Assembly: GCA_023362775.1 (NCBI GenBank)
Contig: JALMGJ010000005.1
Location: 41,251,463 to 41,315,462 of the forward strand
DNA length: 64,000 bases
Source of the DNA: Charina bottae
Taxonomy: Eukaryota > Chordata > Lepidosauria > Squamata > Charinaidae
Direction: 5' to 3'
In this document: one piece after another, positions 38,601-52,000 of the stretch
How positions within the stretch are numbered: the first letter of the stretch is position 1
How the letters are laid out: every line of letters starts with the position of its first letter
Notes under the pieces: model-generated
Told to the model about the DNA's origin: nothing
Database searches by the model: none
Seen by the model: only the letters and a program-made list of their open reading frames with translations
Translations under genes and position numbers: made by a program

Positions 38601-41600
38601 TTTAGCAAAGGTTTCCACTTTGCTATTTCAAGGCCCTGTAAAATTCCAGCAAACTGGACAAATAAGATAGACAAAATAAGTATAACAATACTTGGGAGAG
38701 GTTCTGTGGACAGCTGAAATGTCCTAAGCCCTGTCCTTATGGAAACATTGGGAAAGCTGTTACTGACTGAAATAGCTGAATTTCAGAACCCTTGGAAGAA
38801 TCTGCAAGACAGGAAGTGGGGGAGGAGATGCTAGGTTTTGGAGAACAAAGGTGATGGGGTCTTTCCCTGGGCTAATGTATATCAAGGAAAAAGAGGCCAT
38901 CCCTATGAACTCACCATGCTTAGCTCTATTTCCTATAAGGTTACCTGACTAGAATGTTTGGTCCATTTTTACAGAATGTTTTGACTTATCAAGAAAAACA
39001 ATAAAAACAGTTTTATAATGGATCGTTTTTCTCTTAATTGGAATAGAATTTTCTGATGGGATATATGCTGGCTTAAAGGGGAAAAACCGAGGCTTGAGAA
39101 TAAACAGACAAGAATGCAGCTTGTTAGGGCTAACAGTGTTTACTGAAAGCATAAGGCAATAATGCAGATACAATCACATTATCGCAACAATGAAAAAGAT
39201 GAATATACAGGATACATCATTGTAAAAGGAAAAACAAAACAAACTTATAAGCAGAGTTCTGTGTATTGATCCCAGGGCCAGAGTTCCTGCCATGGCCTAT
39301 ACCCAAAGCCAGGCATAGCTCACTCTGCCCAGTCCACGGGAAGTGAACACGTGAAGAACTACATGGCTAAGACACTAGAAATCAAGAAGACATAGAACAC
39401 CATTTTGCATGGTTGTATATTCAGTTCTTCTAGCATTCTGATTGGCTGGAAGTTAGCTGTTACACGCACACTAGGCCTCAAAGCACACAGCATGACCTGC
39501 TGCATCTACGCACTGAGTTCCCCCCTTCCTTGCTCAGGGGGGGCCTGGGCAAGGCTTCCCACAGAAGGTAATCATGGGTACAATGGTACCTTCTCGCTCT
39601 CTATCTGTTGAGGATGTAAACAAAGCCAAGGCTTCTCTGTTATCCAGCCACCTGGCATTCACGTCATCATGAGAATGCTTTGCCATTTACAGGAATAATT
39701 CGCCAAGGCAACACAAGAACTCTAACATTTTCAGCTGCTCTGCCAGGCAGATCCTAACAGGAGACGAGTTGGGCTCGTTAGAGAGCCCAAAGATACCAGC
39801 TTACAGATGCACTAATTAAATTGATCAGCTCCTTTCCTCTTTCTTGTTTTATTATTTTGAGATGGTTCCTTCAAGTAATTCTAGTGAATGACAAGACCTT
39901 CAGGCACTTGTCCGATTTCTATCCAGAGGTAGCGAGGGTTGCAAACTGACATCCTCAGACCTTGTGTTCACTTACATGCTTTTGTTTCCTGGCACCATCA
40001 TGTCCTTGACATGTCTGCGCTGCCAAGGTTCGTCTCACGTTGCAGTGGCATTTCTCAGAATGGGATCTCTGATGCCATGTACATATTTCTCCTTCATCAC
40101 TTCAGTTTCATAGGAAAGCGTTAAGGCGAATATGGTTTTGGTGACAAGGTCTTGAGGCTTGAGGGAAAGGATTGCTAACATATGTCCAAAAACATTGATT
40201 ACCCTTATTAAAGGCTCCAATATAGTTAAAACAAGAAATTGCTTTATAGTTGCTGCCAAGATAATGCCTGTTTTTTTTGATAACTAGCTTAGAGACCAAA
40301 ATCCTGCTCTGATTTATAAAGGAGCTAGGCATATACATTCATGTAGATTAGATGTTTGACCATAGTTAGTCAGACATCCAACCTACATGTTGATCTAACA
40401 AGCATGTTGTTTCTCATTTGGTTATATACATTTGCATATATACCCAGTAAGGACCTGCTTTTGCTCCCAGTTTCATGGGGCATAAGCTATATCATATATG
40501 AAAAAAGTGATTACTAAAAGAACATATGTATTTATAAATGTACATACTAAAAATATAAAACTATTCAAAACTAGGCAGTGCTAAGCAGTAGGCAAACTAC
40601 AAAGTGCATATATGTTAAAAATCACCATGTGGAAATTTTAAAAAATATTAACTTTTTAAAAAACTGAGAATGAGTTCAATTTGCATATTTATGGCATACA
40701 GTATATAAAGTTCTGCTGTGAGTGGGAATAAGAAGAGTTTGATGGTGTTGCCATATGGTATAGCAGCCTACTGTGATATATGTCTTGGAAAGCAAAATTA
40801 TAAGGAGAAAAAGGCTTTTCTTTCCTTACATAAGGGTCTGATCTAGATAATGGAAATATCTTAAGTTGTGTGAATAATTTCTGTTTTCATAAAGAAATGA
40901 GGCTTTGAAGACATGGGCAATTTCATTTTGCAAGAGTGAAATGTTTTATTGATTAGTCTGCTGTCTGGTACGTCATACGAGACACCACAAACAAACTGAA
41001 GGGAATCACTCAGGGATAGCGTACATACAACAAAACTAAGGGAATCAGCACTGGGGTAGACAAATGGGAAGTCAGCAAAGAGTCGTATGTTCCAGGAAAG
41101 CAAGATCAATGCCCATAGAGGAAGTAGCAGAAAATAGAAGAAAGTTCTGTTGAGCTTAACATATTTTCCATCCAGTTCTTACTTTTGCTTTCCTTATTAT
41201 TTCAGCCTTACTAGTTACCGAAAAATCAGTATTATTTATGCTAGCCTGTGCTAATGCATGTTTTAAAGTTACCACCTATAGACAGAGAGTTGTTGAACAT
41301 CAGGGCAATTCTTATGTTCTAACCACCACTTTTGCTTTCCCCCTTTTTTTCTGGCAACAGGTGGTCAATACACACGTGCCTGGAAAAAGGATTTGGTTAG
41401 AGGGCATCGGGGCCACTTCTGAAGGAGGCATCACCAATCTCTCAGATTCCTATGCTGCCAGCTTCCTGTGAGTTAATCTGAGGGTGAAAATAATGATGTG
41501 TTTATGAGAAATTAATAAGTGCCCAAAATGGTCAATTGGCTTCTTTATGTTCTACAAGACACTCTAATCTCAACTCTAAAACCAAGGATAATGTACATCT

Positions 41601-44600
41601 TTGGATTAATGATTCAGTTTATTAAACTTTGTCTACTCCTTCATGGGAAATTTTCTGTCTCTATTGAAAAAGACATGTAAAGGACTTAAGGTAGCTAGCA
41701 AAGTAGCTAGCTACCTTAAAGTAGTAACTTCTCTACTTTTATTTATATATAAGCAGGACACAAGCAGATTGGAAAGGGAATTTTTAATTAGCTGTAATGC
41801 TGTAGCTACTTTTTATGGGAATGTCAGCTCTCTTTTTTAAAAAGTGCTTTTAGATTCTGTGACTGCCAAAGGGCACTTCTTTATGGTTATATTAATGTGC
41901 ATTCCTCCTGTCCTTGAGTTGGCAGAAAAGTATATCGACATAATTTTGCTGCCTCCACGGCCAACTTTAGTGTACTGTATCTCAGCAAAGAGGTATGAGA
42001 ATGGTGCAGTCTGTACAGATTTAATGTGGGACAGTTTCGGATCAGCAGTTGGTGGATTCCCTGGCTTCCTCCTTCATCCCACCCAGTGCCAGCAAGAAAA
42101 ACAACCACCAATTACTCTTGAAAACCTGTGATGAGTTGATGTTGGGAGGACTCTAGGCATGTACAGAGAAATTTGAATTAGTAGTGGTAATGGTGGCTTT
42201 GTTAAATGTGGAAAATCCTTTGAAATTTCCATCTACACCTAATTATTTTCATTCCCATATTCAGAAATGTTCTGGCTGATAGGATAGTGGGGCAGAGTGT
42301 GGTGAGGAATGGAGCAAGTGTCAGCATACACGCTTACCAACAGAATTCCTTCCTGCTTCAGCTCTTCTATTCCTATTGGCCTATCAGCAAGATTTTTAAT
42401 TTTTTTAACGCAGGAATGCTGGTCTTCCAGGAGTTCAATAGATGGTTAGGAAAATCCCAAGGGAATGGGGGAAAAGGCAATATCATCCTGTTGCCATACA
42501 TCCCAAATCAATAAGCACTGCATGGGAATTATATTACTGGCAATGAGATAGGCAAAATGGCACTGCTTCCTCAAAATAATAAAAACAGTAGAAAGTAGTC
42601 ACATGAAACCACTTGTTGGCAGAAGCATCTGAAAATTTGTAATGTAGTCATTTGAGACAGAAGCAGCAAGAAACTGCTTACAAAACCTAGCTCTCTTTTC
42701 TAGATTAAATCTACCAGGGTGCTACTCCTTTTTTTTTAGGTCTGCCTCTCTTTCACAAAGCTGCTAAATAAATGTTTAAAAAAGAGGTATACCATTCTTC
42801 CAGAAGGCTGGTATACCTGTGGATATAAAGAGCCCAGTTAACTGAGGCATAATAGATAATTTGTATAGCAAGGTTTGTATTTGGTGAAGAGGGAAAACAC
42901 CATTTTCACAGTGGAACAACTAAAGACAATTTTAGGCTGCCTTCTTGATGGGCTGGAAATTGGAATGAGGAAGTATCATGAGGACACAGTGCTTAAAAAC
43001 AGTTAGTGAAGCAACTTGTTGCCATAGTAACAGGGATATGAGTCCACAGATAACAGTAGATAGGCAATATCTGTTGAATTCTCAGATGCCAGAACAGTGA
43101 CTGATTAAGATATCCTAAAGAATGGAAAAGAATTCTGTGCCTCCCAGAACTCTTTACCCCTTTCAGTAATTAAGAGAATCCAAACAAATTATTCAAAATA
43201 AGAAAAAATATGTAAATTGGCTTTGTATATGTCACAAAATTCAGCTTTTTGTAGCACAGAATTTGGGATAGCAGATTTATTTAGTTAGTTATTATTATTT
43301 GAATTTACCCCCGCCCATCTCTACCATGGTAGACTCTAGGTGGTTTATACTTTAAGCACAGATGTGCCCATTTTTTTTCAGCAGTTTGGGCACAGTGCTA
43401 GTTAGATTAAGTTCCCCTTCCCCCTCCCTTTCCCTCCCATTTGTCTTCCTCCATGTTAAGGGGTTTTATTCCTTCTTTATCTTATGAAAATATAAGAATT
43501 TCATATCTTAGCACAAGGTCCCTTGGGAGTTCTGTTTGATCATTTTGTAGTAGGTGTCATTAAAGTCCATTTATAAAATTAGTATTTTTTTTCCTCTTGG
43601 TGTGTGGGAAAGTAATGTCATAGGGTACAGGTCCTCCAGGTGGTGGTGGAAAGAACAACCTTGGCAACTTTTCAACTCATTTATAAAAATAAAACAAGGA
43701 AGTCACATGGGAAAGTTCAAGTTATTAAGTTCATAGAAGCTCTCCATGGAGATCCACACAGTCAAGCCAGGTTAATCAACAGAAATTAGTATAGGGGTCC
43801 ACTCTCTTAAAAAAAAAGAGTTTGCTTATATACGCTGACAGCAGGAGATCTCCATGTTTTGTCTGACTTAGCATTCCAAGCCAAAAACTGTGGCTGGCAA
43901 GTTTCCTTCCACTGTCCTTCCCCTCCACACTGGAGATAAGAATCTCTGCCCCCAAAAAACCGAGATGCCCTCAAGCTTTTCTTGGAAAAAAAGCAGATGG
44001 AAATAAAGTGAGCTTAATGGTTGAAGACTGCTGATGAGATTCCTTTAACCATTAGTATTTGGTTACAAATTGTGTTTTAAATTATTCCATAGGAATTTAC
44101 ATCATATTTGCAGAAATGTGAAAACAAATCACATTTTGCATTTTTTAAAATTTATACAGAGTGGATATTCAGTGAAGATGTCAACTTGGTTTGCAGCATC
44201 TGTGAAAAAGGCAAATCCTGTGCTATTTTTTTTTAGGAAATAAAGACTAGACTAGAATAAAAATGCCAATATTTTAATGCTCTTATACACATCTATAGTA
44301 TGTCCACCTCTGGAGTACTATCTGTACAGTTCTGGTTGCCATATTTGAAAAATAATAGAATAGAATAGAAAAAGTACAGAAGAGGGCAACCAAGATGATC
44401 TAGAACAGAGCTTTCCAAACTGTGTGTCGGGACACGTTAGTGTGTCGGCTGCAGTGTATGGGTGTGTCGCGGCTGCTGCTGCCTCCGAGCCCTGCCAGGA
44501 TTCTGCGCAGGTCCTAGTGCCTGCCTTGTGCCTTGCTGCCTCCAAACCTGCCCTGCCAGGATTCCACACAGGTCCTAGTGCCTGCCTTGTGCCTTGCTGC

Positions 44601-45989
44601 CTCCAAACCTGCTGTGATTCCGCACAGTGCCTGCCTTGTGCCCTGCTGTAAGAGTGTGTCATGAAATGATGCATGTCTAAAAAGTGTGTCACCAAAATGA
44701 AAAGTTTGGAAAGCTCTGATCTAGAAGCTGATACCTTTCTTATAAGAAAAAGCTAGAATGTTTAAGGCTCTTTGGCTTGGAAAAAAAGGCAACTGAGGGG
44801 ACATGATTGAGGTGCATAAAATCATGCATGGCATAGAGAAAGTGGACAAGGAGAACTTTTTCTCCATCTCTCAAAACAGTAAGACCAAGGACCAAGAGAA
44901 CAAGAGATAAATGAAACTGATTGGAAGGAGATTTAAAATAGACAAAAAGAAGCACTTCTTAACATAGTGCATAAGTAACCTATGGAATTCATTACTAGAC
45001 ATGTATGGAGATGGCCTTGAAGAAGGAATTAAACAACCATTATGTAAACATTAGCTTAGCCTAGATAGACAGGTATGGGTGAGGAAAAAAACTCAAGATT
45101 CCCCCACTTTGATTCTCCTTAGTATAAGAGGGGATAGAGAGAATTTCTGTCAGGCTTTCAAGATTCTGTTATTATACCCTATAACAATAGAGTTCCAGGA
45201 GTTCATGTGGTATCTGTTTTCTGATATGTCTACCTCAAGGCTATACTGATGTCCATTAACTTGAGTGGCTTTAAAAGAGGTTTATTGGAGACATTTCTGT
45301 GAAGGGCTATTGCTCTTGAAGATTCAGCATTACCTTTGGGTTGGGGACAGCATGCCTCCAAATATGACCTGAGAGGGAAAATATGGGAGAGTGTAGAGGA
45401 ATATGGAGATAGCCTTGAAGAAAATATGCAACAACTGTTAGGAAAATATGAACTTGGCCCAGAAAAACAGGAAGGGGTAAGGAAGAAACTCAAGATAGCC
45501 TCACATTGCTTCTCTTTAGTATAAGAGGGAGGCTATCAGACTTTTAATATTATGTTATGAAAGCAAGCAAATGATGTAGACATATCACTCTCTATCAGCA
45601 AGTTAGCAAAAAGATACCACAAGAAATACTAGAACTCTACACTATTAGCATAGGTTATAATGTCAATAGAGTAAAGTTATAGTATTTCTTGTGGTATCTT
45701 TTTGCTAACTTGCTGACAGAGAAGGATATGTCTCCATCTTTTGCTCGCAAGAGGTATCAGATTGGCCACTGTGAGAAACAAAATGTTGGATTAAGATGGG
45801 CCTTGGCCTGATCCAGAAGGGCTGTACCTATATTCTCATTTCTGAAGTTGCATTTCCTGCTTTAATATTGCATTTTTCTTCCATGGATACAGTGCCCCTG
45901 GCATAGGGATATTTTATTTTATTTTTTTTACATTTATATACCACACGACTTCCAACAATTCTGGGCGGTTCATCAGTAAAAAATATTAA

Positions 45990-46023
<34 letters not shown>

Positions 46024-49000
46024 AAAAACAAAGGGGTAAAAGATGGCAAGGTAACAACAACAACAACAACAAAATGGCAGCAATGAAAAGAAACAGACCC
46101 ACCCATACCTAGGGGGCTTCAATCATCCTTGCCAAAAGCCTGGGTGAAGAATCAGAACTTCAAGGCTCTTTGAAACACCAGCAGGGTGGGGGCCATCTGG
46201 ATCTCAGGGGGAATCTCATTCCAGAGGGCAGGCACTGCTGCAGAGAAGGCACACTTCCAGGGTCCTGATAGATGGCATTGTTCAAGGACCCAGAGAGCAC
46301 CAACCCTGCTAGATCAAATCAGCTGAGCAGAGACTTGAAGGTGGTCTCTGTAACCAGATCCTATGCCATGTAGGGCTTTATAGGTAACAACCAGCATCTC
46401 GAATCACACCCAGAAGCAAACTGGCAACCAGTGAGGCTCATGAAGCAGAGGTGTTACATGGGCACACCAAGGCATGCCCATCACTGCCCACACCGTTGCA
46501 TTCTAGACCAGTTGAAGCTTCTGGGTGGTCTTCAAGGGCAGCCCCATGTAGAGTATGTAGTAGTAGTCAAGTCGTGAGGTGACTAGGACATAAGTGACCG
46601 TCCGAAGGGCCTTCTGATCTAGAAAAGGGCACAATTGGTGCAGCAGGTGAAGCTGTGCAAAGGCCTTCCTAGCCACAACTGCCACCTACTCATTCAGGAG
46701 ATATTAAAATTGCTCACAACTTCACAAAAGTTTTCAAGATGCACTATTGTGGGGGGGCTCATCTCATCCCACTATCAGGACTGGACCTTCATCTTGAATA
46801 TTTCATTATAATTAAGGGAGAATCTCTCACTGTTTCTCATCTAGTGGTGCTTTATATCTCAACAATAGAAAATCCATTTCCCCCCACTATTTCACTCAGT
46901 TCTTATAATTAATCCATGGGCATTTTATACAACTTCTCCTAGGACATTTTCACATCAATCTCTAACTTTTCCCTGTAGAATCTTGGTAATATCATATCCA
47001 CCTTCATGTAGGAGAGCTGCCAAGACACACTTTCAATCAACTGGCTGTCTAAGTTCAAAAGGATTTGAGTTGTATTCATAATAGACAAACAATGGATTGT
47101 TGGGGGGAAGCAGACTTGCTAGCAAGTTTTTATTATTCTTTTTCATGAGTGTGTGTGTATGTCTGTGTTTGTGAATGAAGGTGGATTTGTTGTGTTGGTC
47201 CATTCAAAATCCACACATAGTTATATACAACTACATATATATCTAATGTAGGGCTTTATGCCCATTGCCCTAGTTGGAGGACAGCAAGAATCATCTGTTC
47301 GTAGAAATATCTTTGACTCTTAGTTGTTGAGGATTTTTTCCTCATAATTAGCTGAAAGCATATTGCATTTACAATAGCAGTATATATTATCTGACAATGC
47401 CCGTTTTCAAGTCCAAAAAGCTCCTATAGTTTACCTCTGAAATATGTCTTTTTTGGAAAAGATCTTGGGCACCTCTTAATTAGAATCTTCTATGGTGGCT
47501 GGTAACTCTATTTCTTCCTAGTCAGTGAAGCAGCAGAATAATAGATTCATGAGCCTTCATGAGCTGTATTTTCTCTAGTTTTTCTTGGATGGCAAGATAA
47601 TACCTTTCACAATTAAAAGAAAAGAAAAAGAATTAAGACCAACCATTAAAATCTCATAAAAGATATTGTATAGGTATAGCAAGAAAAGCAATAGGTGGAA
47701 TAAGGAGAAAGCTTACAGGATAGCCTTCTGAAAAGCATGAATAAAGTTTTGCTGATTAATAATTATCTTCACTTTAAAATGACACAAATGAAATTTGTAA
47801 AAATACAGGAGGTCACTGGTGAACAACAAGGTAATTTGGAATCTATGAAAACTGATTGAATGAAGGATGCTAATTATATATTAAACCATTACTGGACAAG
47901 GAATCCCAGTCTCTTCTCATTTAAGAAGTTCAATCAGTGCCTTTGGGTTGATGATTGTCTTTCAGATTAATTTGCTTCATGGAAAGACATAAGGGAAGAA
48001 ATTGGGAATGGGACATGCATGCTGCTTAGATCTCTGGAATAAGGAAAGGAAGGAAAGGAGAGAGTGCACCAGGGACGTCTTCCCCCAAACTGGTAGCCTC
48101 CAAATGCTTTGGAATATAATTCCAGTCATCACAAATCACTGACCACTATGGTGATTCAAAGAACTATGGGGTACCAGTTATACAAGGCAGATCTGATATA
48201 TGGAACTAAGGCACAACCTAGATTGAGAAAATCTTGCCTGCTTTTCTCTGTTAAAAACTAATCAGTTGTCTTCTAAATTGCTAGGTGGCTAAACTCTCTT
48301 GGGATGCTAGCCAGCCAGGGCATTGATGTAGTAATGAGACACTCATTCTTTGATCATGGGCACAACCATCTTGTGGACCAGAACTTCAACCCATTGCCGG
48401 TAGGTATATGATACAATGTTCTGTCTCTTCTGTACTTGCACTAGCATCCCTCTGTTCTTACTGGTCCTCTGTCCTACATATCTGATTGGTCTCCTTTAAC
48501 ATTACTCTAGATGCTAATGTAACACATGGCCTTTTCTCACCTATTTTACATCCTTCCAAATATACAACCAAAAGCTGTTTCTTCATAATTACTTATTTTG
48601 CAGGAGTTACTTCAAAACAGCATTTTTAATCTACTAACAGAGATTCATAGCATAGTAGCTCCCTTATTCACATGCTGTGTCCCCATCAACTTCTTTCTGT
48701 CATTTCCAGCCAGAACTCTCTCTTCTTTTCACTCTTACTAAGTGTATACCTCAGCAGTAATTCCTTTCATCTCCCTCACCTCACTTCTCTGCTTGTTTCT
48801 TTCTTGTTTGCCCTATATTATCTCTGCTGAATCAGTCTGAGTTTTTCTCTCCTTTTCATGTTGCCAGTCAGTAAATCAGAGGATTTGTGCATGACTTCTG
48901 TGCCCTTGACCTGTTCCTCAAATTCTTGGCTTCAGCAGACAGACAGACACATATATATATACATAGAAAAAAAAAGTTTTGCACACACAGCTGAAAATCT

Positions 49001-52000
49001 ACTGCTCTTTGTGGCCTGTTTGAACTCGGCTTGAAAATACATTTTTCCAGATTGGTTTCTTTCAGTGCTAATAGGAGACATTAGTTAATGTCAAGCACAA
49101 CATGTTGAAAGCAGATGGGGCAGGGTTACCTCTGGAGCTATAACTTTGTCCACTATGAGAGCCTCAATGGGACCCTTGTGGTTTGCACAAGACCAAGAGA
49201 ATCAGAGCTTTTCTCGTGGGAGGGGCATTTAAGCCATAGCAGGGAGGAAGGAGGGGCAGGAGGGGAGTCACAGGGTCCTGAAAACATACAATAAAAACAA
49301 CCAAAGCCAAGGCAGCCCAGTCCTTAGGGAAAGAGCAAAGTGGCAGGAAAATGGAGCTGAACAAAGTTTAGATTTATAGGAATGAAGGTGAAAGAAGTTC
49401 ACAATTTCACACAGCAGGGCAGTTCCTTCCAGTTTAATGCAAACCCTCTTATTTGCAGTTCTTCAAAAGGGCTGAAGTATTCGCTGTTCCAAGTGCACAG
49501 GGCTCTAATAAGAAAACGGTATATAAATCTTTTAAAATAGCAGGCTTTCTTTTCCTCCTTTTTCAGTCTAGTAAATTTTACACCTTGTAAGTGAAACCTT
49601 GCAGCATCAAAAAGCTCTGAATCTCCTTGGCCAGAAATGTACAGGCCTGGTACCTGTCTGAGACACACTGCCTGCAGGCCCTGGAATGCAGCATGCGGAT
49701 CTGGGAAGCAGAAGAGCAGCCACAAAAACAGAGTTATTCCTGTAACGAAGAGGAAGTTTTCTGCAATTAGATTCTAGGAGAGCATCACTTTCCAAAGTTT
49801 TCTCCCAGCTAATCATTTGTTGATTCTGGCTTCTTATGCCTCACATCCCCAGGAAAGAATTTTGTTTTTATTGTATTTTAATCTGTAGTTATTTTAATTT
49901 TATTGTAAACCGCCCAGAGTCGCTCTTAGTGAGATGGGCGGTGATGAAATATAAATAAAATAAATAAATAAAATGTTTACAGGATGTCAACCTATGTACT
50001 GTAACTCAGTACCAACCTTTTTATGTTGGTACTGGGTATAATTCTATGGTAGAAAAAGAAGAGGACATGCATGGTCTGTAGTTCTTATGATGCAGGATCC
50101 TTTCCTTTTCAGTTCTGAAACAGAAAGAATGAGAAGAATGATACCTCTTGAATGCTTCTTTTTTTCCATAAAGTTAAGGTTTAATTTTAGAAAAGAAAAA
50201 AACTGCTTTATAAATAGGCTGATAGAAAAAGGATAAGGCAGAGAGGGTGTAGATGAAAATATGTTACAGATAATTATCAGGCTACTGAGAGACACAGGCA
50301 GAGGCACAGACCTGTGTTACAAGTCCAAATTAAAATGGCATCTGCTGTTAACTGAGCATCAACATGTAAATACTTTTCTCCAAAGCATAGTAATACCAAA
50401 AAGGCATTTTGGGGACTCAGAAAAATCCATACCCTATGCAGACCTCCTCTAGGATTTCACACATTCTAAATTAATCATGCTAAGAAAGGAGGACATATTA
50501 TGCATGCATCTTGTTTTGAGTAAATTGCACTCAGTGCTAATATCTTTCTTCCTACCCAGAACAGGTGAATTGTTTGGGTGGAGGGGCAGGGAGAAATGGC
50601 ATGGCTCAGCCGCAGCAGACTCTGAACCTGGGCTGGGATGTGGTGCCCGTTCGTTTCCCGTGGGAGCTATCAGAGAGATGAAAGTGGCTGTTTGGGGCTG
50701 TACAAGACTGCTGGGATGTGAAATTGAATCCTCCCACTAACTCATTGATAAAGACTTTTCCACATGCTATCTTTCCTTTGTGCAAACCCTCCAATGCTGA
50801 GAAAAGCCATGACATCAATCACTGCCTTGGCCTGGCTGCCCATCAGCTGGCGACAAGCTTTGGCTGGGCGCCTTGCAAGAGCTCAATTGCTCTCCTTTCC
50901 ATGCCATGGCAGATCTAGCCCTAACTCCAGAGATTCTCTGCTGAAGAAATGATAATTGAGCTGTTGTGGCACCTAGGAAACAGTGCAGAGATCTAGGCTA
51001 ATTCAACTTGCCAAAGTGAGTGTCTTTCAACTCTCTGTTCTGGAATATCAAATATATAAGGCTGTGCCTTTAAATACTACCCATCTTTTACAAGCTTAAC
51101 AGTATGCAGTGCAGTGTAAAATACCTTTTCAGCCCTATTTTTTAGGAACAAAAACATATCTGTATTCATTACATATGAAGAAACAGCACTTGAACCCACA
51201 GCTGTTGAGTTGCCAAGCAGGATGCCGGCCTTGAAGCTACCCAAGAAATTGAATGCACTGCAGTAGTTCATTCATCTTGCAATAATAGCTTATGTAGCTT
51301 TGCTATAAGAAGTGCACTTGCATCTGTATGTGTGTATTTCCCCCCTTCCTCCTTTGTTGAAATACAAAGTACCTTTTCAAGGCAACCAAGGAGCCTTTGC
51401 TGCTCAATTGCCATCCATGTCCATGTTCTGTACTATGTCAAGAATAGGCATTAACACAGTATGGCTTAGAAATTTCTCTGGCAGGTGCACATGGCCAACA
51501 GACACTGGTACCCAACAGACTAAGAGCCCTTTTACCACCATGTCACAATAGTGATTAAATTTACTTTTGTGGAGTTACAGGAGTATTGTATGTCATGGGG
51601 TTGTTTATCCATAGAATCTAACTAGACTGGGAGAAGTGTTAAGAGTGAAACCATGAGGAATGAACTCACTTTGTAGAGTTCCATTCTTTTTGTTCCTGCT
51701 TTTGTCACATCACTGAGATCTGGTGCATTTGCCCCAAAGTCTGCTAAATAATATATTGCTGGGCAACTTTGTGGAGCTCAGCCTGATCACTACTGCCCAC
51801 TCATATAAACATCTAGGATAACTTGTTAGCAAACAAAGACTACTCTGCATTTATGCAGCAGTTGCAGTTTAAGAGAACCTTTTCCTATTCAAAAACAAAC
51901 TGTTCCTGAACTGAAAGCAACCACAAACTCTTAGGATTGTTTTCTTTCCACGTACTGACTCAAGCTCATGCTTAGAAGTCTAGGGCCAAATGCAGGTACC

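Larger units (their letters stand above)
41468..48284 (+). other. HPSE2 intron between exons e and f
   Basis: A 6.8-kb intron. It contains the second copy of an unclassified repeat (42549-42930), a LINE tail (43265-43370), a CR1/L2-type fragment split by a hAT-type MITE (44296-45160), a long foldback (45563-45748), a GT repeat and a CR1-like LINE 3' region (45905-46705). Nothing was recognised in 41470-42540, 43380-44290 or 46710-48280. Confidence 0.55.
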
